A stretch of DNA of 64,000 nucleotides from Ptychodera flava. Its lineage: Eukaryota > Hemichordata > Enteropneusta > Ptychoderidae. Where the stretch lies: the NCBI RefSeq assembly GCF_041260155.1, contig NC_091940.1, positions 24,723,870-24,787,869 of the forward strand. The letters run 5' to 3'. How positions within the stretch are numbered: the stretch's first letter is position 1; each line of letters opens with the position of its first letter. Below, piece after piece: positions 34,118 through 45,972 of the stretch. The position numbers were made by a program, and so were the translations under genes. The notes below the pieces were generated by a model, which made no database searches, had not been told where the DNA came from, and saw only the letters and a program-made list of their open reading frames with translations.

Positions 34118-37100
34118 CTATTCTTGGCCAATATCCTGATTGAAACATTCACAGCATTGCGGTACCATGTCTCTTTGAGCCACTGATGTCAAGGGATAAT
34201 AGAATACATGACCATTGGTGCACTTGAACCAGTCGCCACTAGCCCAGCTACGATATGAAATTGATGACACATCAAATGTTGAAGGGATGATCATTGTTGA
34301 TAGAACCTGTGGATGTTTTCGCTGTAGATTCTTCAACATTTTCAGTGAATAGAGCCCATCAGCTGGTTCCGGCGGGATCGGATTATTGTGCTCATGGAGG
34401 CGGAAGAAAGCGTAATTATAACAACCTCTCATTTCACTTTCTGATGGCGATGAGTGACTGTATACAGGTGAATAAGCGTTCGCCATTTGTTGGTCCATTT
34501 CTTCAACAATCCTCTTAACGTCATTTTCAAATGAAGGAGGAAATGAATTCACCAGGTATGACTCTTCAGATTTGTGCTTCTCCATGGCAGATAGGACACT
34601 CTGCAGCATACACTTCACTGTTGCAATGTCTCTGTAACGTATGATGCTATACTCAATGCGGGCCATTTCACTCAGGCTGGCAGCTTCTTCCACTCTGTTC
34701 AGGAATAATTCTCGTTGATCGAGTGAAATAATGGCTCTGACCAGATACCTGATATTTGCTTTTGCAGAGGGGACGTATATGTCTTCATTCGCATACTTTA
34801 ACCTTTTAATCACTGCTGTAATGTCATTGTAATTTTGTTTGATCAACGTCTTATAACGAGTGCATGTCAGGATACTCTTTTTGCATTTCGGGCAGGTTTT
34901 CATACCTACTGGGTAGACTCTGTTGCGGGATAGAGTAGGTGCCATGTGACGATCAAGATCTCTGACTTCGAACAAATGGCCGCAATAAAGCTGAACAAAC
35001 CGACTCTTCTTCGTGTATTTTCTCCCAAAGAAGGATGCAGCTGCTACTACCTGGTCCCTGTTGCAAGACCTGCACACACTCGGACAACCCTCTCCACACA
35101 GACCAGTACACTTGTGGTCGCGGCCACATGACAGCCTTGCGTTACATGGTTCATTACATCTTTGTCTGTCGCAAGGCTCATAACATCGCTTTAGACATTG
35201 ATGATGACTGCAACTCCAGACACAGTTGAGAAGACACAGCTTTCCACGAGTTCTGTGCTCACATAACTGGTTGTGGTTCATTTCGCAAGGACCACAGGTT
35301 TGGTAACATGGCTTCAAACAGGTATGTCCACAAACAAGCTTGCGACAACATTTCTGGGTACAAATATTGTGACTTCCAATTGATCGACAGACACCACACT
35401 TGCCAGTGCACCTGTGATCACATGATAGAGGGGCTCTACAGGCGTGAGGACATAATATCATCCTTTCACAGCATTTTATTTTGACTGCATGACCACAGGA
35501 TTCAAACGTTTTGGACACAGTCTCCATACAAGTAGTATGGCACTCCTCATGGCACAGATTGTTGCATTTGTGACTACATGAAAGTAGCCTTTCACATGGC
35601 ATTTTGCACGGGACGTGAAATTTTCCATTTTCGCATTGCCCACATTTGCTTTTACAGTAATGCCCGCATTCTAGAGTACTCTGACATGGCATTGGACATT
35701 CAGCAGCGGTCATCCAGCATGGTCCCTCGTAATTATGGTGGCATGGCCAATCGTCATGTAGAACTTGAACACAACACTTGTCCGCACAAGGTTCCCCACA
35801 ATTATTTGGGCAAGGATGGCCACACATAAGAACCTTGCTACAAGACATTTTACATTTGTAACTGAGAGGATCTTCATGGCATGCCATCATTTGTTTGTGT
35901 CCACAGACTCCAACCTCCTTTTCAACCAGTTTCTCACATTGAGAGGGACATGGTTCATAGCACTGTTTGTCACACTGATGACCACAATAAAGTTGCTTTA
36001 AACAAGGTTCCTGACAGGAAACTGTGCTTGCATCTTTGTAACATGGCACAAGTTGATTATGACCACACATTGGGATTATTTTTATCATTTCACTTTTGCA
36101 ATCTCCACATACTTCATGGCAAGGTAAGGGGCACTTGTGTCCTCGTTCACACAAGTGCTCACAAGGTTCTTCGCACATGTATTCTTCATGATCTAAGTCA
36201 CATGGATGACAATGTTGTTTGCACATATGATCACAAGGCAATCTATATCCGCACAGGGCTTCACAACCTCCATTAGGAACTGCTTTGAAGTCATCACTTT
36301 TGGAACAATTTACCATAGTTTCAGGATGGTTTCTGCAGAATAGTTTCAGAGAGCTACCTATGTTTCCACTTGTCTGTAGATCTGCCGTTATTTTACGCCA
36401 AAGTTTGTTCTTTTGTGATAGCAGCTGAAAGTTTCCTATGCAGTAAAACCCCATGCGCGCTCTGCTAAGGGCAACACACACTCGATTAGAGATATTTAAA
36501 AACCCAATGCTTCCTTCCTGATTACTTCTTACTAGTGATAACAGAATGATATCATTTTCTTCACCTTGAAAATTGTCAACTGGACATACCCGAACACCAC
36601 TGAACACATCCTTTGGCATCAACCGGTGAAGTTCGATCAACTGGGCTGTATACATAGTCAGTATGGTTATCTGTGATGGCCTATATCCTTGTTGAAGCAG
36701 ATATTTACACAGGGCCACGAGATATGTGGCTTCATGGGTGTTTGAACGACTTCTTATATCCTCCATAAGTTCTTCGTCTTCTTGGTGGTTGATAAAGAAT
36801 ATGTTCTTTCCAACACCTCTGACACTTTCATAGATTTTCACACTGTCATGGTTTTGCAAATTCTCATAGATATGTTTCATAGGTGCTGCTATCTCTGGTC
36901 TCATACGGTGCTGAAGGCGTAGCTTTTCAAAGTGTAAACCATTGTTGATCATTCTTTCGAAAAGAGAAATATCTAGATTGTATGACTTAGCAAGCTCGTA
37001 GACTGTCGGATTTGGACGAAGCTGTTGGTGGTCGCCAATCAGAATTAAGTGCTCACACTCAGGAGTGATAGTTGTGATAATATGAGATTCAAGCACCTCC

Positions 37101-39909
37101 GCTGCCTCTTCTATGATCACAATTTTGGGATTTATTTGCTTCAGTATGGAGCGATATTTAGCAGCTCCAGTTGTTGTCATTCCAATAACCTGGGCATCTT
37201 TCAGTAATTTTAAGTCTTCTTCTTCGTGTGTTTCCTTCAGTTGCAATGCAAGTCTCTCATATTGACTTATATTATGCCGCATTCTAATAGCTCTCAATGG
37301 TTTCGCTTGGCTCACCCAGTAGTAGTACAGCTGCCAACGTTTGTGTAGGTTGAGGGACCAGACATCATTGATTTTTAAGGCCTCTTCTTCACTCATCGCC
37401 TCTGTGTTTCGCACGAGCATGTCAAACTGGTGTTTCAATTTCTTTTTTCTCTTTTTGGTATTTCTTTTATCTTCTTGGAATCCGTCACCCGTTTCACTAG
37501 GGACTTCATTTTTCACACTGTCAAGTATCTTCGACAAATTTATCTCATTCACTTTACTGCCCATCATTGCACTTGAATCATTTCCAGAAAATTCAGACTC
37601 CACAGAGTGCTCAACTGTTCCTTCAGTGTCAATTGTACGAAGCTCATTGATGAATTCACCTTGACCTTCAACTTCGATTTTGGGACAGTTGCCCTGGCTT
37701 CCATATCCTCTGTCAACTGCTCGATGTTGACTCTTGTTTCGACTCCATCAGACTTTGATTGTAATGTAAGATCTTCTTCTCCCATTTCTTTTATCTTCTC
37801 AAGCAACCATGCCTTGATGACTCCTTGGTCACTGCAACTTTGTAGGAGGCTAGTTTTATGGGATTCGGGCATCGCAGAAAGTATTTCTTCTTCATTAAAA
37901 GTCTTCTGCATCTTGCCGTCGTCTTCCACATCATTCTTTATTTCTTTTTCTATTTCTCTCATCATTTCATAAATGCATCTGCCAGTCCCCTTTCGTCTTT
38001 TGTTTGCAATTTGGAATCTTTCGAGCTTCTCACTCTTACTTCTACTTCCAACTCGAACGATGCCGTCATCTACAAAGCTGGTAATTCCCTCAAGAAATTG
38101 ATCAAGAGCATGATTGGTGTAACATACGACTAAAATCGGAAGGTTTGCCGTCTCTACCATTTCTCCAAAGCCTGTCATATCAGACTCTCGCTTGTGATTG
38201 TTCAACAGAACATCGACCATTTTTAAACCAATGTACGTCTTTCCGGTACCTGGTGGTCCTTGAATGACTACAAGTTCCCTTGTTAATGCAGTTTGCAATG
38301 CTTTCAATTGTGAGTCGTCAAGGCTCATAGCATTTCCTGAGGGCCATTTGTCAAGCTCCAAAATCGGGAGATTCGTACAACTTTGGCGAATTTCCTCATC
38401 TGCATCTGTCAGGAGGCAACTTATGTCATAGTAGGCTGTATTTTGCTCTCTTAGATAGTTTGGCGGTGATACATCATTCTCACAGTAGACAATGTGTTTG
38501 CTGAATGGCAGTGAATCGCCATTAAGCTCTTGCAGCCCTTCGAGCACATACCGATAGGCTTCAAAAAAGGCTGCTGACTCAATCATAGTGAAAGACTCAG
38601 AGGTAGACTCGTCAAGGGCTTCATCTACAGTTTGAAACCTTAGTGTTGTCATCCCCTGTTCAAGGTCACTGACATCTCTCTTTGCTACTGTTGCAAACAT
38701 TATGGTCTTGAAATTGTTCTTTGACAGGCATACCAATGATCCATACAGAAGGCGTTTACTGGTAGACCATCGAACATTTTTCAAGTTAGAATTTTGAAAT
38801 GTGACAACATGACATATGCCTTCTGCTCCGTGGCATACAGGCTTCCGAATTTTTACGCTTTCGTAGGTCCGAATGTCTGTTACCCTCACTCTTTCTTCCT
38901 TTGGTAAACTCTGGTTGTTCAAGTACTTTGTAATTCCGTCACGCATTGGAGCTATGAAATCTTCCCTTAAAAGTCGAAATTGGACATCTAGGTAATGATC
39001 TGCATCTCTGAATGCACCCTTTGGGATATTTGGACGCAAGAAAGGTTCAATATTGGTCATGATGTCAGCAAAGCCAGGAAATACAGCAATATATCTAAAG
39101 TTGTTTGGTGGTTCATTTGTTTCTCCGGATACGTCTTCAGTGTAGTCTCCTCTTTTCTGCAGTTTCTTCTGCCCAGTACGGACTTTTTCAATCTCAGAAT
39201 TTACTTGCTCTTGCAGTTCATCCAGATCTTCCAGAATCTCATCATCAAGGTCTATGCCATTCTGTCTTGAAGATTGTAGTATTGTGTCCAACAGACTGAC
39301 CAATGGGGACATTTCTAGAAATCTGCTAGGCGTGCGCGTCATGGTGCACTTGATTAAGGTAAGTGCATATCGTATTAAAGCCTCTGATCGACTATTGAAA
39401 GTTCCAAGTGTCATTTCGACCAGTAAGTTGGCCAAGCGAGGTGTGACGTGTTGAGTAAAGAAATTACTTCCATTCAGTGTGTTTATCACGTGGATTACAC
39501 TCTGAGGCACCGTTTCGCAGATGCTTGCTCTAGCCAACACTCTCAATAGAAGAAGGAAATAATCCTTTGTCATGTGTGATTCATCTAATTGTCGGCGAAA
39601 TGCTCTTGTCTCTTGGCAAAGGAAGAGGACCACTTCTTTTGGATCCTTATCATATAGCTTATCCAAATTTGGATAACTGAATGGCCGTCTGTCCTCAAAT
39701 GTTTGAGTTTTTGGTTTATTCTCAAGACCTGAACTGTAGTCTTCGTTTGGCGTTCTCTGACTAGATTTCGTAATGTGTTGCTTTTTCCGATTTGCAGGAT
39801 TTGGTTTATGCGTCCCTCTACCAGTCATCGCATGATACGCAGGTGTCCCCATCTGAAAGCCGAAACGTCCTTGCTTTATACCTTCAGAAGGTATGCTTTG
39901 ATCTTCCAT
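34118..39909 (-). CDS. ZNFX1-like RNA helicase with NFX1 zinc fingers and RZ finger (one frameshift)
   Basis: Two overlapping minus-strand frames (39909-37564 and 37603-34118) together encode about 1,930 residues, matching vertebrate ZNFX1 (about 1,918), without introns. Order: a helical N-terminal region; an SF1/UPF1-like helicase with Walker A GPPGTGKT at residues 551-558 and CYTNHALDQFL; then, in the second frame, IIEEAAEVLES (Walker B), LIGDHQQLRP, QHRMRPE, VDNFQGEENDII and VALSRAR. A long cysteine-rich array of NF-X1-type fingers covers about 36350-34980. The C-terminus has an RZ-type finger (CTNGHVFYYPL...CCEC). The frame is lost at a T4 run at 37678-37681, where the minus strand reads CCCAAAATC and lacks one A relative to the continuing frame. 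ZNFX1 is an RNA-binding innate antiviral factor in vertebrates and a Z-granule small-RNA protein in nematodes; the role here is inferred. The start ATG is the first in frame and has a TATAAAA-like motif about 20 bases upstream. Confidence 0.92.
37678..37681 (-). other. Probable single-base indel in ZNFX1-like frame
   Basis: Upstream of this T/A run the minus-strand frame is open to residue 781, but its last 40 or so residues are nonsense-like. In the shifted frame, the sequence immediately after the run (EVEGQGEFINELRTID) is continuous with the downstream ORF. One base gained in the run restores continuity. Confidence 0.75.
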
Positions 39910-40152
39910 CTTCCGGAGAGGATTTTTTATAGAATTGTGTTTTGATCTTCAAGACAGCTTAGTTTCGCAATCTTGGAATGCTCCTATGTCAGTCCAGTGC
40001 CTTTTGTGATGAGTTAATTGTTAGTCACCATTTCCTTGGTTCACCGACTGATGTTTCTCACCACATTGGTCTTGGTCTGTATTATTGGGATGAGTTTCTG
40101 CCACAGCTGTGGGAAAGAGATCTTATTTCCATATGCCTTATATATTGTTAAA

Positions 40153-40157
40153 CAGAC

Positions 40158-40217
<60 letters not shown>

Positions 40218-40435
40218 GGATGGATGGATGGATAGAAAGATCGATTGATTGATTGATTGATAGATACAAACACATACATACATACATACACACATACATA
40301 CATACATACATACATACATACATACATGCATACATGCATGCATGCATGCATGCATACATGCATACATACATACATACATACATACATACATACATACATA
40401 CATACATACATACATACATACATACATACATACAA
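40153..40435. repeat. Compound tetranucleotide microsatellite
   Basis: CAGA and GATA units pass into GATG, GATT and then a long CATA/CATG block. Frames through it read as Tyr/Ile/Cys/His-rich repeats on both strands and are artefacts of the repeat. Confidence 0.97.
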
Positions 40436-40550
40436 TAAAATTAATATCAATATCGTCAAAAGTTGGTTTCCAAATTGTATTCTTACAATCGCGAGTTTTA
40501 GCTTAAGAACTGAATGAGCTTGATATCTGTCAATTAGAGGGCTTGTTATT

Positions 40551-41122
40551 TGTTACGTGCAGAGAAAACGAACAAAAGGGTGAACTCAGCAGTTTCCGTT
40601 TAAACAAAATTTATTACGAAAACAAAACTAATTGCTAAGTTAGGGACAGAGTACAAGCTTTAAAAGTGTACAGACTACTTATCTCAGCTGGGACGGCAAA
40701 GCTCCAGTCTCAGAGTTGTAACAGTCAGTTGGATGAATGAACAGTCCTTTGGCTTGCAGGCTTGAAGCTGCACAAAGACCACAGTATAATCCAGCGTTGA
40801 CAGTGAAGGTCTTGAAAAGTCTTGAGAATGACTACTGCTGGAGTTTAGTAACACACAAGAGACACAATCCCAAAAGTCTGACTGGAAGCTGTGCACGTCC
40901 CTTTTATAAAGGCATGTAAGAACAATCTAGAACCTTTTATTGACATGCTAATTACTGTTCTAAAATTATCTCCCTTACACAACTAATCAACTTTCCAGAA
41001 CATTCCAAACATGACTAATTGAATTCAAGGTTGTGAGGTCATCAAGGGCAGTGACCTTGGGAATGTTCTAGACTGATTGAACTCAGGTCATGATGAGTGT
41101 GGGGTAAATGACCTACATGACA
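40551..41122 (-). repeat. Gypsy 3' LTR
   Basis: 572 bp; on the minus strand it starts TGTCATGTAGG and ends CGTAACA, with TG...CA termini. It contains a TATAAAAGG-like box on the minus strand (CCTTTTATA near 40900), a plausible LTR promoter. It differs from the other LTR by one substitution and three one-base indels. Confidence 0.93.
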
Positions 41123-41135
41123 CACCCCCTCTTCA
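41123..41135 (-). other. Polypurine tract
   Basis: On the minus strand GAAGAGGGGGTG directly precedes the 3' LTR, the usual position for plus-strand priming. Confidence 0.75.
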
Positions 41136-41207
41136 AAAAAGAAAATTTTTCAATGAAAAATCTTTCTTTTACAAATGTAATCTTAAAAGTGTGAACAACA
41201 ATAAGTT

Positions 41208-42974
41208 CTAAATACGAGAGAGACAGTCTGCAATTAAATTGTCTCTGCCTTTGATATGTCTAATGTCAAGATTAAACTCCTGTAACATTAAACTCCATCT
41301 TAGCAATCTCTGATTTTTGCCTTTAAATTTCTGCAGAAAAACAAGAGGGTTGTGATCAATATAAACCACTATTGGCTGATTTGAAGAAGTAACATAAACT
41401 TCAAAATGCTGTAAAGCTAATATCAAAGATAAACACTCTTTTTCAATTGTAGAGTAGTTTCTCTGGGATTTGTTAAATTTGCGTGAAAAATAGCAAACAG
41501 GATGATCTACACCATGACTATCCTCTTGCAATAAAACAGCACCAGCAGCCGTATCACTAGCATCTACAGCTAATTTGAATGGCAAAGTGAAATCTGGTGC
41601 AGACAACACTGGGGCACTTTGCAGTATGGCTTTAAGTGTATCAAATGCCTGTTGGCATTGCTCTGACCAAACGAACTTTACTTTCTTTTTAAGTAAGTTA
41701 GTCAAAGGCTCAGTAATTGTGGAGAAATTTGGACAGAATTTTCTGTAGTAACCAGCCATACCGAGAAAGCGCATCAGTTGTCGTTTGCAGTTTGGTATGG
41801 GAAAACTTGAAATGGCACTGATTTTGGCATCAACAGGTTTTACCTCACCCTGTCCTACAGTATGTCCGAGGTAAGTTACCCTTGCCCAACCAAACTCAGA
41901 TTTGGCAAGGTTGACAGTCAACATTGCTTTGCTCAGTCTCTCAAAGAACTTTCGCATGAGCTTGATGTGTTCCTCCCAGGTGTCACTATACAGGATGACG
42001 TCGTCAACGTAAGCTGCACACCCGTCTAGCCCGGATATGACGTCGTTGATCATCCGTTGGAACGTTGCCGGAGAGTTCTTCATTCCGAATGGCATCACCT
42101 TGTACTGGAACAATCCGTCTGGTGTAACAAAGGCGGATATTTCACGAGCACGATCCGTCAGAGGGACTTGCCAAAATCCCTTCAGTAGGTCAAATTTTGT
42201 CACATACTTGGCTTTTCCCACTCGGTCGATGCAGTCATCAATCCTCGGGATTGGGAAAGTGTCTGTCTTTGTTAAAGCGTTGACCTTCCTAAAGTCCGTG
42301 CACATACGATAACTGTGATCTGATTTGGGAACAAGTATGCACGGCGAACTCCAGTTACTTTTACTGGGTTCAATAAAGTCATTGTCCAGCAGGTATTTGA
42401 CTTCTTCCTGGAGATATTTCGCTTTTGTTGGATTTAGTCTGTATGGATGTTGTTTTACAGGCGTACTGTCCCCAACATCAACGTCGTGATAGATGACGTT
42501 TGTCCTCGTTGGAACATCTTGAAACAGGTGTTTATATTCGTGGAGCAGTTCTTTCACCTGTTGTTGTTGTTCTGGCTGGAGGTGTGCCAACTTTGTAGAC
42601 TCCAGCTTCTCCAGGATTTCTGAGTTCTGAAGCTTGACCGAGCCCAGCTTTGAGTTTAGAGTATTTTCACTTAAGTCAGTTTCAGTATCACTATCTTCAT
42701 AATGGTTTGAACTGACTGCACTGACAGGCTGAGTTATAGTAGGATTATCCCTATCCAAATATGGCTTAAGCATATTTATGTGACATAGCTGTTTTTGTTT
42801 TCGCCTGTCAGGTGTTATTATGATGTAATTTAAATCACTCAATTTCTTATCAATTAGGTATGGCCCAAAGTAACGAGCATGGAGTGGTTTGCCAGGAATT
42901 GGAAGTAGAACAAGAACTTTTTGACCTGGTTCAAACTTCCGTTTTGAGGTGCTTTTATCATATTTGGTTTTCAT
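41208..42974 (-). CDS. Gmr1-like pol part 2: integrase C-terminus, reverse transcriptase, RNase H
   Basis: 588 codons. The first 75 residues resemble the GPY/F module at the end of Gypsy integrases (FEPGQKVLVLLPIPGKPLHARYFGPY). A linker follows, then the RT: KFDLLKGFWQVPL (motif A), FGMKNSPATFQRM (motif B) and YVDDVILY at residues 322-329 (motif C). RNase H has LAVDASDTAAGAVL, TIEKECLSL and HIKGRDNLIADCLSR, ending the pol gene just before the polypurine tract. The frame meets the upstream ORF at an ATGA overlap (42971-42974). The integrase sense continues across it, so the true product is probably one polyprotein, and the junction is either a single-base error or mutation or a frameshift site. 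Confidence 0.92.
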   Translation of the reverse strand: MKTKYDKSTSKRKFEPGQKVLVLLPIPGKPLHARYFGPYLIDKKLSDLNYIIITPDRRKQKQLCHINMLKPYLDRDNPTITQPVSAVSSNHYEDSDTETDLSENTLNSKLGSVKLQNSEILEKLESTKLAHLQPEQQQQVKELLHEYKHLFQDVPTRTNVIYHDVDVGDSTPVKQHPYRLNPTKAKYLQEEVKYLLDNDFIEPSKSNWSSPCILVPKSDHSYRMCTDFRKVNALTKTDTFPIPRIDDCIDRVGKAKYVTKFDLLKGFWQVPLTDRAREISAFVTPDGLFQYKVMPFGMKNSPATFQRMINDVISGLDGCAAYVDDVILYSDTWEEHIKLMRKFFERLSKAMLTVNLAKSEFGWARVTYLGHTVGQGEVKPVDAKISAISSFPIPNCKRQLMRFLGMAGYYRKFCPNFSTITEPLTNLLKKKVKFVWSEQCQQAFDTLKAILQSAPVLSAPDFTLPFKLAVDASDTAAGAVLLQEDSHGVDHPVCYFSRKFNKSQRNYSTIEKECLSLILALQHFEVYVTSSNQPIVVYIDHNPLVFLQKFKGKNQRLLRWSLMLQEFNLDIRHIKGRDNLIADCLSRI

Positions 42975-44695
42975 TGACTGCTGAGATGACTCAAGATTTT
43001 CTCTGCTAATTCACATGCTTTAGAGAGTTTTGTACGAAAATCTGACACATATTGCAAAATATTCAGACAATCATCGTCGTCAGACAGGAATTTCTCTTTA
43101 ACGAGCTTAAGTGGGCCACGGACTGTATGTCCAAATACAAGCTCAAATGGGCTAAAACCAAGAGACTCTTGAATTGACTCTCTAACAGCAAAGAGCAGAA
43201 AATGAATTCCTTCATCCCACTGCTTCTCTGTGTCAAAACAGTAGGTCCTAATCATGTTTTTCAAAGTTTGATGAAATCGCTCAAGAGCACCCTGACTTTC
43301 TGGATGATAGGCGGATGACCTATACTGTTTAATGCCTAGCTGATCCATTACTTGTTGAAAAATACCAGACATAAAGTTGGAGCCTTGATCGGACTGGACA
43401 CATTTAGGGAGGCCAAATAAAGTGAAAAATTTGACTAAAGCTTTCACTATAGTCTTTGTCTTTATATTTCTCAGTGGTATGGCTTCGGGGAACCGAGTTG
43501 ATGTACACATAATTGTCAACATGTACTCATTTCCTGATCTTGTTTTTGGTAGGGGCCCAACACAGTCTATTAGAATCCTACTAAATGGTTCTTGAAATGC
43601 AGGAATTGGCTGTAAAGGGGCCTTTGGAATGGTCTGATTCGGCTTTCCTACCATCTGACATGTGTGACAAGTTTTACAGAAATGTGTTACATCCTGCCTG
43701 AGATTAGGCCAATAAAAGTGACTGAGAATTTTATGATAAGTTTTCCTTACTCCCAAATGACCAGCCCAGGGCGTTTCATGGGCCAGGCGCAATATTTCAG
43801 CACGATAGGGCTTTGGAACCACAATTTGATGTTTTATAGCCCAGTCGTCATCAACCAAGACATCTGGAGGTCTCCATTTACGCATGAGAATACCAGATTT
43901 TGTATAATAGGAAACAGAGCTATCTGAAGTTTTATCTTCATCATCTACCCTGTCAAACAAACACAAAATATCTGGGTCTTTGTGTTGTTCTGCAATGAGA
44001 TTTGATCTAGAAAATGTCTGACTTTGGTCAGCAGAAGTTTTACTGGAAGTTTCAAATCCACGAGGGATAACGGAATGATCCGTGTCAAACACCTGACTGA
44101 GAAAGGTGTCATTTAAGTCAACATCTGTGACATTATTTTTGAGAGTATTTTGATTCTCGGAAGTTTTCTTTGACATGGCTCGAGTAATGGCACATGAAGG
44201 AAATAAATCGGGTATCTCTTGTTCAATTGGCTCTGGATCCTGCTCTAAACTAGGATTATCAGTCACAAGTGGATTAGTAATGACCTTGTCCCCAGCAAGG
44301 TCGTTTCCAAGAAGAAGGTGAATCCCTTCAAAAGGCAAAAAAGGCCTAATACCTAAAGCCACAGGTCCAGAAACAAAGTCCGAAGACAAATAGACATTGT
44401 GGAGAGGAACAGGAATGTAGTCATTACAATCTACCCCCTTAATAAGAACTTTAGAACCTGAAAATGACTTTTCAGAAAACGGCAGGGTATCTGCCAACAA
44501 AAGAGACTGGGAAGCCCCGGTATCTCTTAAAATTTTGACAGGGGTAGCGGAAGAAAAATCACTAGAAAGTGATATAAAACCATCGTGAATAAATGGTTCG
44601 AAAATACCCATAATGCTATCTTGAGAAGAATTGACCTTGACCTCATTAATTGGGGATAAGAGGGGTTTAACCTCAGACAAATGTGTTACACACAT
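42971..44695 (-). CDS. Gmr1-like pol part 1: protease and integrase
   Basis: 574 codons. The aspartic protease carries LRDTGASQSLL with the active-site D58-T-G, and HLLLGNDLAGD as the C-terminal flap partner. The integrase follows: a zinc-binding HHCC module (HETPWAGH ... CKTCHTCQ), then the catalytic core with D in LIDCVGPLP, D in VQSDQGSNF and E in ESQGALERFHQTLK. The N-terminus overlaps gag by 23 bases in a different frame, where a translational frameshift could join Gag and Pol. The absence of RT between protease and integrase is the key observation for the Gmr1 assignment. Confidence 0.92.
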   Translation of the reverse strand: MCVTHLSEVKPLLSPINEVKVNSSQDSIMGIFEPFIHDGFISLSSDFSSATPVKILRDTGASQSLLLADTLPFSEKSFSGSKVLIKGVDCNDYIPVPLHNVYLSSDFVSGPVALGIRPFLPFEGIHLLLGNDLAGDKVITNPLVTDNPSLEQDPEPIEQEIPDLFPSCAITRAMSKKTSENQNTLKNNVTDVDLNDTFLSQVFDTDHSVIPRGFETSSKTSADQSQTFSRSNLIAEQHKDPDILCLFDRVDDEDKTSDSSVSYYTKSGILMRKWRPPDVLVDDDWAIKHQIVVPKPYRAEILRLAHETPWAGHLGVRKTYHKILSHFYWPNLRQDVTHFCKTCHTCQMVGKPNQTIPKAPLQPIPAFQEPFSRILIDCVGPLPKTRSGNEYMLTIMCTSTRFPEAIPLRNIKTKTIVKALVKFFTLFGLPKCVQSDQGSNFMSGIFQQVMDQLGIKQYRSSAYHPESQGALERFHQTLKNMIRTYCFDTEKQWDEGIHFLLFAVRESIQESLGFSPFELVFGHTVRGPLKLVKEKFLSDDDDCLNILQYVSDFRTKLSKACELAEKILSHLSSQ

Positions 44696-45972
44696 TATTA
44701 GACTCTAATTGAGTTGATGAAGAAATAAAGCCGGTTGGCTTAGATCCACTTTGACCACTTTGACCTTCACGTTTTCTTTTCAATTTGAAACACTCTGACA
44801 TTAAATGGCCGTCTTTCTTACAATAATTACAAGAAAGTGTACCAAACTGTTTGTCAGAAGGAGATTGAGACTTGGGATCTGATGATGTGGGAGTATTACT
44901 TGAACTCTGTGAACTGTTGTCATTTGATTTCCTACTGTCCTTTGAAAAATTCTTGGATGAAAAGGAGGAGTTAAATTTACCTGCATTGTTTCTGTATGAA
45001 AAGGACTGGGATGGTTTGCTGAGAAATGAAGATTTGTGGGTCAATGAATAATCATCGGCCAAACGTGCAGCAACCTCTAATGTATCTGCCTTTTGTTCAT
45101 TGATAAACGTCTTGATGTCACTCCGGATGCACCTTTTAAATTCCTCAATCAAAACAAGTTGTCGTAATTGTCATAATTCTGACTGACCTTTTCAGAAGAA
45201 CACCAGCGATCAAACAGTTGTTCTTTTGTTCGAGCAAATTCAACATAAGTTTGGTCTTTCGCCTTCTCACAATCCCTAAATTTCTGACGGTACGCTTCAG
45301 GCACCAACTCATAACCCTTGAGAATTAATTCCTTCACAGAATCATAATTTGAAGCCTGCTCTACTGACAACTGAATGTAAATTTCTCTGGCTTTACCCAC
45401 CAAAGCACTCTGCAAAAGCATAGACCAGGACTCCTTAGGCCAACTCAGACTCTGAGCAATTTTCTCAAAATGAAGGAAATATTTATCAACATCCTTTTCT
45501 TGGAAAGGGGGAACTAACCTGAAATGCTTAGTGATGTCAAACTTGTCTGAAGGGAAGAATTTTCCTGACTGTCCAAGCTCCAAACGTTTCATTTCTAATC
45601 TTTCCTGCCTATCTTTCTCTCTCTGTCTTTCTTCCATTTCTAATTGCATTTGTATTTTTTCTTTTTCTAATGCCTGTCTCTCTTTTTCCATTTGTAATTC
45701 TAGTTTCTTGATCTCCAAATTTGTCTGCAATTCTATTCTAATTTTCTGAGTTCAGAGGTAGACTCGGGCTCATAATCTTTCAGGGTGGATTCCTCAAATT
45801 GGCCTAAATCAACTAGATGTTTGGCAATACGGTACTGTATTTCCCTCTTGCGCATAGATCTTTTGACTTCTACTTTAAGGAAATTGGCCAGTGTTATGAG
45901 GTCGTCTTTTCTGAGGGAATCAAATGTGTCCTGATCAAGGTCATCCATTTCCTCTGGTTTAAATGCCGCCAT
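44673..45972 (-). CDS. Gmr1-like gag with SCAN-like capsid region and CCHC knuckle (frame-broken)
   Basis: Three minus-strand frames follow one another: 45972-45733 (79 codons from the ATG), 45730-45149 and 45152-44673. The first starts MAAFKPEEMDDLDQD and gives a helical domain. The second opens with a charged coiled coil (KERQALEKEKIQMQLEMEER). Next comes a helical module (RLVPPFQEKDVDKYFLHFEK ... WPKESWSMLLQSALVGKARE) that resembles the SCAN domain. The third finishes this module (IEEFKRCIRSDIKTF) and ends in a Ser-rich linker and CNYCKKDGHLMSEC, a C-x2-C-x4-H-x4-C knuckle. Frame changes lie near 45740 and 45170. The sense is continuous, so each looks like a one-base indel. Confidence 0.85.

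Noticed and set aside
35578-36276. Plus-strand frames of 78-131 codons with many Cys and His
   Set aside because: They are antisense shadows of the NFX1 zinc-finger array of the minus-strand ZNFX1-like gene.
39960-39975. GAAACT motif on the minus strand upstream of the ZNFX1-like gene as an interferon-type response element
   Set aside because: Only a single half-site is present; a response element needs two spaced GAAA cores.
40041-40517. Several frames of 60-128 codons on both strands rich in Tyr, Cys, Met, His and Ile
   Set aside because: They are translations of the GATA/CATA microsatellite and carry no gene signal.
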